A stretch of 18,049 nt of DNA, from NCBI GenBank assembly GCA_031177555.1, contig JAPSGM010000009.1, forward strand, positions 1 to 18,049. The letters are read 5' to 3'. The position numbers and the translations under genes are program-made. Source of the DNA: Chloroflexota bacterium (GTDB lineage: Bacteria; Chloroflexota; Limnocylindria; QHBO01). Numbering within the stretch: the stretch's first letter is position 1; every line of letters starts with the position of its first letter. The notes under the pieces were generated by a model. The model saw only the letters and a program-made list of their open reading frames with translations. It was not told where the DNA came from and made no database searches. Positions 13,080 to 18,049 of this stretch are shown here, one piece after another.

Positions 13080-14137
13080 CTCCGGCTCATCGCCTCCGCC
13101 GCGGCGACGCCGGATCCGTTCTGGTCGGTCGCCGTCTCCGGCGGCCGCGCGGACTCCGCATAGCCGCGCAGGTGGTCCAGCCTCCACGCCCAGGCGTCGG
13201 ACAGCATCTCCTCCAGCTTGCTGTGCTGCGGCTGCCAGCCCAGCTCGCGGCGCGCTCGGCGGGACGAGGCGACGAGCACCGGCGGATCGCCCTTGCGTCG
13301 CTTCACGACGCGGGCCGGGATGGCGCGGCTGGTCACCTTGCGCGCCGCCTCGACCACCTCGCGTACGCTGAAGCCGGCCGCCGAGCCGAGGTTGTAGACC
13401 TCCAGCGACGGCTCCGCGTCGCCGGTCGCCTCGAGCGCGAGGAGGTGCGCCGCCCCCAGGTCGCGGACGTGGATGAAATCGCGGATGCAGGTGCCATCGG
13501 GCGTGGGGTAGTCCTGCCCGAAGATCTGGACGTGCGTCGCCTCGCCCAGGGCCACGCGCAGGACCAGCGGGATGAGGTGGGTCTCCGGCTCGTGGTCCTC
13601 GCCGTTGAGCTGCGTGGCGCCGGCCACGTTGAAGTACCGCAGGCTGATGGCGCGAAAGTCGTGCGCGGCGGCGAACCAGCGCATGGCGCCCTCGAACGCC
13701 AGCTTGGTGGCACCGTAGGGGTTGATCGGATCGGTGCGGTCCGCCTCGGCGATCGGAACCCGGCGCGGCTCGCCGTAGACCGCGGCGCTCGACGAGTACA
13801 CCAGCCGGCTGACGCCGGCGCGCCGCATGGCCTCCAGCATGGTGACGCCGCCGGAGACGTTGTGGCGGTAGTAGAGGCCCGGTTCGGCCATGCTCTCGCC
13901 GACCAGCGACTTGGCGGCGCAGTGCAGGACCGCCTCCACACGGCGTTCGCGCAGCACGGACTCGAGGCGCGCGTGATCCTGGATCGAGCCGCGGACCAGC
14001 CCGGCAGGCGGAATGACGGACGCGGCGTGGCCGGTGGACAGGTCATCGAAGACGGTCACCTCGTGGCCCGCCGCGATCAGCGTCTCCACGCTCGTCGAGC
14101 CCACGTAGCCGGCGCCGCCGACGACCAGGATCCTCAA
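13076..14137 (-). CDS. galE: UDP-glucose 4-epimerase
   Basis: This 353-residue extended short-chain dehydrogenase carries the NAD-binding GGAGYVG (7-13), DDLSTGH, the catalytic S117 in YSSSAAVYG, the Y141-x3-K145 pair in NPYGATKLAFE, RYFNVAGA and GTCIRDFIHVRDLGAAH. It interconverts UDP-glucose and UDP-galactose for galactose use and for cell-wall or capsule sugars. E. coli GalE has 338 residues, and the extra length here is a polar C-terminal tail. The start is TTG at 14137, placed by AAGGAG six bases upstream and by the LRILVVGGAGY N-terminus; the longer frame upstream is Arg-rich and unlike the family. The gene begins 19 bases after the deoC-like gene and converges with the Fur gene, sharing the four bases CTAG. 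Confidence 0.95.
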   Translation of the reverse strand: MRILVVGGAGYVGSTSVETLIAAGHEVTVFDDLSTGHAASVIPPAGLVRGSIQDHARLESVLRERRVEAVLHCAAKSLVGESMAEPGLYYRHNVSGGVTMLEAMRRAGVSRLVYSSSAAVYGEPRRVPIAEADRTDPINPYGATKLAFEGAMRWFAAAHDFRAISLRYFNVAGATQLNGEDHEPETHLIPLVLRVALGEATHVQIFGQDYPTPDGTCIRDFIHVRDLGAAHLLALEATGDAEPSLEVYNLGSAAGFSVREVVEAARKVTSRAIPARVVKRRKGDPPVLVASSRRARRELGWQPQHSKLEEMLSDAWAWRLDHLRGYAESARPPETATDQNGSGVAAAEAMSRS

Positions 14138-14156
14138 TCGATGCTCCTTCTCCGCC

Positions 14157-14894
14157 CTAGCTCGCTCGCGACGCGAGGGCACGCCCGCGCCGGCTCGGGG
14201 CAGGTTCCGGTGGGGGCTCGTCGCCGATGCCGGACACGGCCTGCGCCAGCTGCGGCGTGAGCTCCGCGGAGATGCGGGTCGCCCCAGCCGCAGCCGCGGC
14301 CCGCACATCCGCAGGCCGGCGGAAGCGGCCGGCGGCCTTGACCTGGACGCGCGGGCCGACGCTGTCGCGCAGGACTGCCGCCTGCGCGATCGTCCGTCGG
14401 GCGGTCACGTCGCCCGCCGAGGTGACGACGTAGTCTGCGCCGGCCCGCTCCGCCAGGCGGCAGGCCCGGCGCAGCATGTCGTCGGAGACCGGCTCGGCCT
14501 CCACGATCACGCCCGCCACGGCGAGCGCGGAATGCGCCATGTCGACCACGGCCAGCATGTCGTTGTAGACGATATCGTCGTCGCCGGAGAGCAGCGCGCC
14601 GCCGTTAAGGACGAAGTCGATCTGATTCGCGCCCTGCTCCAGCGCCTTGCTGGTCTCGAAGGCCTTCACGGTCAGGATCTGGCCGCCGTGCGGGAAGGCG
14701 ATCACCGTCCCGAGCCGCATCCGCGAGGAGCCGAGCCCTCGCTTCGCCGCCTTGACCAGCCACGGATTGACGGTGACGGCGGCGCAGTCGTGCTCGATGG
14801 CCAGGGCGACGGCCACATCCAGCTCGGCCAGGGACGCGTTCGGTCGCGTCAGCCGGTGCTCGAGCCGGGCGGCTCGGCGCCCGATGGCTGTCAT
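14157..14894 (-). CDS. DeoC-like aldolase-fold protein without the Schiff-base lysine
   Basis: The 245-residue protein has the deoxyribose-phosphate aldolase arrangement: AVTVNPWLVKAAKR (39-52), the GTVIAFPHGG loop, VKAFETSKALEQGANQIDFVLN with D93, VIVEAEPVSDD, GADYVVTSAGD (152-162) and VQVKAAGRFRRPADV (183-197). In DERA the Schiff-base lysine lies in the DFxKTSTG motif (E. coli K167). Here that residue is V157. The helper lysine equivalent to E. coli K201 is kept as K186. Normal cleavage of deoxyribose-5-phosphate to glyceraldehyde-3-phosphate and acetaldehyde is therefore doubtful. ATG 14894 is the only reasonable start, though AGGAGG sits a long 13 bases upstream. It is probably co-transcribed with galE. 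The C-terminus is a disordered Pro/Arg tail from about residue 226. Confidence 0.85.
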   Translation of the reverse strand: MTAIGRRAARLEHRLTRPNASLAELDVAVALAIEHDCAAVTVNPWLVKAAKRGLGSSRMRLGTVIAFPHGGQILTVKAFETSKALEQGANQIDFVLNGGALLSGDDDIVYNDMLAVVDMAHSALAVAGVIVEAEPVSDDMLRRACRLAERAGADYVVTSAGDVTARRTIAQAAVLRDSVGPRVQVKAAGRFRRPADVRAAAAAGATRISAELTPQLAQAVSGIGDEPPPEPAPSRRGRALASRAS

Positions 14895-15036
14895 CGCGGC
14901 GTGGGAACCTCCTGAAGGATCAAGGGGCGGACCGCAAGGGCAGGGATCCTCGGACCGCCGATTGTAGCAGCGGGCCATGCGCCATCCTCCCGAGCCGGCT
15001 GTGCGGGCCTGCCTTGGCGTTGCGCCTCGGCACCGC

Positions 15037-16470
15037 TCACTCCTGCGCCGACGATTCCCGGGCGGGTGACTGCTCGACCGATGGCTCCCGGGACGATGAC
15101 TCCCGGGCGAGTGCCAGCAGCAGATCGCGCCGGTTGAGGCCTGGGTCCTCCAGGACGGCCTCCATGAGCTCGTCCAGCAGCCGCCCGATGACGGGGCCCG
15201 GGCGCAGCCCGAGCTCGCGGACGAGGTCGCCGCCGTCGACGGTGAGCTGCTTCGGGCTCATCGGGTCGGCGGCCACCGCGCGCGCGGTGCGGGAGCGCAG
15301 TTCCTCCAGCCCGCCACGGGCGGGCTCGCGGGCCCCGCTGGCCGCGTTGTCGGCACGACGCAGCGCGTAGAGGTCGTCGAGCAGGTCGGCACCCACGCGG
15401 CGGACGAAGCGCCGCACGGCGGCATCGGTCCAGCCGGAGCTGTAGGCGAACATGTGGTGCCGGATGAGGCGGGCGATGCGCGCGATCTCGGCACGCGGGA
15501 AGCGCAGGCGCTTCAGGAGCGCCTCGGCCAGCTCGGCGCCCTCCCGCTCGTGCCCGATGAAGTGGCCGTCGGCCAGGGTCGTGGCCTTGCCGAGGTCGTG
15601 CAGCAGGCCGGCCAGGCGCAGGACCGGATCCGTGGCCGGCAGGGCGTCGGTCGTTCGCAGCGAGTGGTCCAGCGCGTCGCCGCGGAGAGCCTTCGCCTGC
15701 GGCACGCCGCGCAGCGCGGCCAGCTCGGGGAACAGGACGTTCAGCAGGCCCAACGATTCCATCATCGAGAGCGCGCGCGAAGGCGCCGCCGGACCCGCCA
15801 GCATGCGCAGCAGCTCCTCGCGCACCCGCTCTCCGGAGAGCGATGCGGCCTCCGGCACGAGGCGGCGCACGGCGGACTCCGTGACCGGGTCGAGCTCCAG
15901 GTCGAAGCGCGTCGCGAAGCGGACGGCGCGGACCATCCGAAGCGCATCCTCCGCGATGCGCTCGTCCGGGTTGCCGACCGCGCGCAGGACCCCGGCGCGC
16001 AGGTCATCGGCTCCGCCGAAGGGGTCGACCAGGCGCCCACTCCCCGCGCCCAGGTCGCCGGGCACCCAGGCCATGGCGTTGATCGTGAAGTCGCGCCGCG
16101 ACAGGTCCTCCTCGAGCGAGCCGCCCCAGCGGACCGTCTCGGGGCGGCGGCGATCACGGTATGGGCCCTCGATGCGGTAGGTCGTCACCTCGACCGCCTT
16201 GCCGCCGGGATCCCGCGGCAGGACCGTCACCGTGCCGAACGGGTTCTCCCAGGTCGACCGCGCGAACAGCGCCGAGACCGCGTCCGGCGTCGCGGACGTC
16301 GCCACGTCCCAGTCGGTCGGCGTCTCGCCGCGCACCGCGTCGCGAACGCAGCCGCCGACCAGCGCCGCCTCCCGGCCGGCCTCGGTCAGGATCGCCAGGA
16401 CGTGGTGGACGTCGGGCGGCAGGTCGACGTGCAGGTCGTCGCCGTGGCGCGCGTCCGTCCGGACCGGCAC
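15037..16470 (-). CDS. CCA-adding tRNA nucleotidyltransferase with HD domain
   Basis: The 477-residue protein has a class II nucleotidyltransferase head at about residues 20-150. It contains LVGGCVRDAVRG (37-48), the catalytic DWD at 53-55 and RRDFTINAMAW (125-135). The RNA- and primer-binding neck includes GNPDERIAEDALRMVRAVRF (166-185). An HD phosphohydrolase domain follows, with LLHDLGKATT and the RHH motif after it. It adds or repairs the 3' CCA of tRNAs, and the HD part may trim phosphates or cyclic ends. Poly(A) polymerase is a related alternative. The start is GTG at 16470, four bases after the HNH stop, with no clear ribosome-binding site, so coupling to the HNH gene is likely. The last 25 residues repeat ARESS, a probable low-complexity tail. 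Confidence 0.92.
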   Translation of the reverse strand: MPVRTDARHGDDLHVDLPPDVHHVLAILTEAGREAALVGGCVRDAVRGETPTDWDVATSATPDAVSALFARSTWENPFGTVTVLPRDPGGKAVEVTTYRIEGPYRDRRRPETVRWGGSLEEDLSRRDFTINAMAWVPGDLGAGSGRLVDPFGGADDLRAGVLRAVGNPDERIAEDALRMVRAVRFATRFDLELDPVTESAVRRLVPEAASLSGERVREELLRMLAGPAAPSRALSMMESLGLLNVLFPELAALRGVPQAKALRGDALDHSLRTTDALPATDPVLRLAGLLHDLGKATTLADGHFIGHEREGAELAEALLKRLRFPRAEIARIARLIRHHMFAYSSGWTDAAVRRFVRRVGADLLDDLYALRRADNAASGAREPARGGLEELRSRTARAVAADPMSPKQLTVDGGDLVRELGLRPGPVIGRLLDELMEAVLEDPGLNRRDLLLALARESSSREPSVEQSPARESSAQE

Positions 16471-16474
16471 GGCG

Positions 16475-17008
16475 TCAGGAGCGCGACGCGGAGGTCGGCT
16501 CCAGGAACAGGTAGGCCCGCCAGGCGTCGTTGCGCTCGTCGGAGAGGTACCCCCCGTACAGGTAGCGCACGTCGGCGCGCGGCGCGCGCGGCTCGCGGAG
16601 GAGCGACATGCGTGCCTCTCTCAGCGTCTTCGATCCCTTGCGGTGGTTGCACGCCCGGCAGGCGGCCACCAGGTTCTCCCACTCGTGCCGCCCGCCGCGG
16701 TGCTTGGGCGTGACGTGGTCGATGGTCAGGTCGCGGCTGCTCGCGCCGCAGTACTGGCACGTGTGCCTGTCGCGGGCGAACACCTCGCGGCGGCTGAGCT
16801 TGACGCGCGGCCGGGGCCTCTTCACGTGGTACTGCAGGCGAATGACCGACGGGGCGCGGATGGCGAGCGTCGGCGTGTGAATGACCTGGTGATTGCGTTC
16901 GAGCAGCTCGGCCTTCTCCGATCCGAGCAGCGTGAAGGCGCGCCTGATGTCGCAGACGTTGAGTGGTTCGTAATTCTGGTTCAGTACCAGGACGGGTGCG
17001 TTGATCAT
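16475..17008 (-). CDS. HNH endonuclease family protein
   Basis: The 177-residue protein has an N-terminal region (VLVLNQNYEPLNVCDIRRAF) typical of a widespread stand-alone HNH family. The HNH/zinc domain follows: C84-x2-C87, LTIDHVTPKHRGG with D97/H98, N112 in WENL, and C117-x2-C120-N121-H122. The four Cys should bind structural zinc, with H98 as general base and N112/H122 completing the ββα-metal site. These proteins are probably DNA nicking or cleaving enzymes, but the cellular substrate is unknown, and chromosomal location next to housekeeping genes argues against a mobile origin. ATG 17008 is preceded by GAGG at eight bases. The gene begins a minus-strand run with the CCA-adding enzyme and is divergent from pdxS. 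Confidence 0.9.
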   Translation of the reverse strand: MINAPVLVLNQNYEPLNVCDIRRAFTLLGSEKAELLERNHQVIHTPTLAIRAPSVIRLQYHVKRPRPRVKLSRREVFARDRHTCQYCGASSRDLTIDHVTPKHRGGRHEWENLVAACRACNHRKGSKTLREARMSLLREPRAPRADVRYLYGGYLSDERNDAWRAYLFLEPTSASRS

Positions 17009-17356
17009 GGCTGCGCCTCAGGCGGATGATAGCCGACGCTGCACCGACGCTCCCGCCGCCCCTCCGTCGCCGCCGCCGCCCGCCGGCGCTGCTCAGCCAG
17101 CGGCTCGGTCAACCACTGGCGGTAACCGCGAAGGTTGGCCCCCCGAGGGCGCCATTCTCCCTCGTTTCCGGTCAGCGGCCGGTGATGCCGGCGACGATCC
17201 ACCGCAGTCGTCGGAGATACCGCCAACTGCCGGCGGATCGGGCCATCGGGCGCGCATCATAGCCGCCGGTCGGCATCGGGCAGGGTCGAGAGTAGAATGC
17301 AGAGCCGAATCCGAGCGGTGCCCTCCGGGCGCATCGGTCCATGACAGGAAGCACGA
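17009..17356. other. Divergent intergenic region between HNH gene and pdxS
   Basis: These 348 bases contain GC-rich, simple-sequence-like stretches (for example CCGCCGCCGCC near 17070) and a candidate pdxS promoter. On the minus strand TATCAT (17026-17031) could be the -10 box for the HNH gene, with a leader of only about 10 bases. No -35 is visible for it. No protein with family features is seen. Confidence 0.6.
17270..17298 (+). promoter_or_regulatory. Candidate sigma-70-type promoter for pdxS
   Basis: TCGGCA (17270-17275, four of six matches to TTGACA) is separated by 17 bases from TAGAAT (17293-17298, five of six to TATAAT). Transcription would start near 17305, giving a leader of about 50 bases before the pdxS ATG. 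Confidence 0.45.
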
Positions 17357-18049
17357 ATGACGACCACTGAACGATCAACGTGGACGACCAAGGTCGGGCT
17401 GGCCCGCATGCTGTCGGGCGGCGTGATCATGGACGTCGTCACGGCCGACCACGCCCGCATCGCCGAGGAGGCGGGTGCCGTGGCGGTCATGGCGCTGGAG
17501 CGCGTGCCGAGCGACATCCGCAAGTTCGGCGGCGTGGCCCGGATGAGCGACCCGAAGCTGATCGAGGAGATCAAGGGCGCGGTCAGCATCCCGGTCATGG
17601 CCAAGTGCCGCATCGGGCACATGGCCGAGGCGCAGATCCTCGAGCAGCTCGAGGTCGACTTCATCGACGAGTCCGAGGTGCTGACCCCGGCCGACGAGGA
17701 GCACCACATCGACAAGCATTTGTTCAGGGTCCCGTTCGTGTGCGGCTGCCGCGACCTGGGCGAGGCGCTGCGGCGCATCGGGGAGGGCGCCGCCATGATC
17801 CGGACCAAGGGCGAGGCCGGCACCGGCAACATCGTCGAGGCGGTCCGGCACATGCGCGCGGTCATGAAGGGCATCCGCGAGTTGTCCGGCATGCGCCCCG
17901 ACGAGCTGTTCGCCGCCGCCAAAGAGCTGCGCGCGCCGCTCGACGTGGTGAAGCAGACGGCCGCCCTGGGCGAGCTGCCGGTCCCGAATTTCAGCGCCGG
18001 CGGCGTCGCCACCCCGGCCGATGCCAGCCCGAGCTGCCGCATCAGGCTG
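17357..18049 (+). CDS. pdxS: Pyridoxal 5'-phosphate synthase subunit PdxS, partial
   Basis: 231 residues are present with no stop before the window ends; complete PdxS has about 290. It carries GGVIMDVV with catalytic D26, [22 protein letters not shown] with the Schiff-base lysine K83, [49 protein letters not shown] with the second lysine K151, and [12 protein letters not shown]. PdxS condenses ribose-5-phosphate, glyceraldehyde-3-phosphate and ammonia supplied by PdxT into PLP, in a dodecamer. The ATG at 17357 follows AGGAAG by five bases. The final eight residues (SPSCRIRL) do not fit the family, because the last 25 bases are inverted relative to the expected gene. pdxT is not in the window. 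Confidence 0.95.
   Translation, partial: MTTTERSTWTTKVGLARMLSGGVIMDVVTADHARIAEEAGAVAVMALERVPSDIRKFGGVARMSDPKLIEEIKGAVSIPVMAKCRIGHMAEAQILEQLEVDFIDESEVLTPADEEHHIDKHLFRVPFVCGCRDLGEALRRIGEGAAMIRTKGEAGTGNIVEAVRHMRAVMKGIRELSGMRPDELFAAAKELRAPLDVVKQTAALGELPVPNFSAGGVATPADASPSCRIRL
18025..18049. other. 25-bp inverted segment at the window end, within pdxS
   Basis: The segment begins CAGCC and ends GGCTG. Its reverse complement, read in the pdxS frame, gives [11 protein letters not shown], the usual PdxS continuation after GGVATPADA. The forward orientation gives SPSCRIRL, which no PdxS has. The stretch therefore appears flipped between the 5-bp inverted repeats CAGCC/GGCTG, either by assembly fold-back or by a true micro-inversion. 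Confidence 0.85.

Noticed and set aside
14963..14968. TACAAT (minus strand) as the -10 box of the deoC-like gene
   Set aside because: It is a good -10 match, but no -35 is visible at 16-18 bases, so I did not list it as a promoter.
17005..17226. 73-codon minus-strand frame whose TGA overlaps the HNH ATG
   Set aside because: It needs a TTG start without a ribosome-binding site, is low-complexity Arg/Ala at the end, resembles no family and covers likely promoter sequence.

Overview
The window is GC-rich and gene-dense, with short leaders and many stop/start overlaps. It looks like the chromosome of a high-GC, Gram-positive-type bacterium. The LCP cell-wall protein, the glucosyl-3-phosphoglycerate synthase and the PdxS-type vitamin B6 gene fit Chloroflexota or Actinomycetota. 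Protein similarity to named families supports the gene calls, but the phylum is inferred. I see no prophage, insertion sequence or CRISPR array.

Layout. (1) 48-1820, plus strand: three tightly coupled genes, a His-rich membrane protein, a degenerate CPBP/CAAX-protease-like membrane protein and a PadR-family regulator. (2) 1836-2595, minus strand: a VOC/glyoxalase-fold protein and tRNA-Thr(CGT). (3) 2928-9272, minus strand: a compact run of five genes that overlap or nearly touch. In transcription order they are a GT2 glycosyltransferase, a universal-stress-protein/GpgS fusion, glycerate kinase, an endonuclease III homologue and an LCP protein. (4) 9398-9478: two hairpin-forming repeats. (5) 9513-10214: a protein resembling an ATP-dependent DNA ligase domain that lacks the catalytic lysine. 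(6) 10515-11807: a DEAD-box RNA helicase. It is divergent from a ZIP metal transporter and Fur-family regulator pair (11896-13079), with a candidate operator between them. (7) 13076-17008, minus strand: galE, a deoC-like gene whose Schiff-base lysine is replaced by valine, a CCA-adding enzyme and an HNH endonuclease. (8) 17357 to the end, plus strand: the start of pdxS, divergent from the HNH gene.

How the genes work together. The most coherent module is the run at 4782-9272. GpgS condenses an NDP-glucose with 3-phosphoglycerate on the way to glucosylglycerate, a compatible solute and precursor of methylglucose lipopolysaccharides. The upstream GT2 enzyme could extend or parallel that chemistry, and glycerate kinase could recycle glycerate. 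The fusion of two stress-protein domains to GpgS suggests that stress or nucleotide sensing is tied to solute synthesis. No glucosyl-3-phosphoglycerate phosphatase is visible.

Three genes keep a family fold but have lost key catalytic residues: the CPBP-like, ligase-like and DeoC-like proteins. The last 25 bases of the window are an exact inversion of the expected pdxS continuation, which points to an assembly fold-back or a micro-inversion at the contig end.
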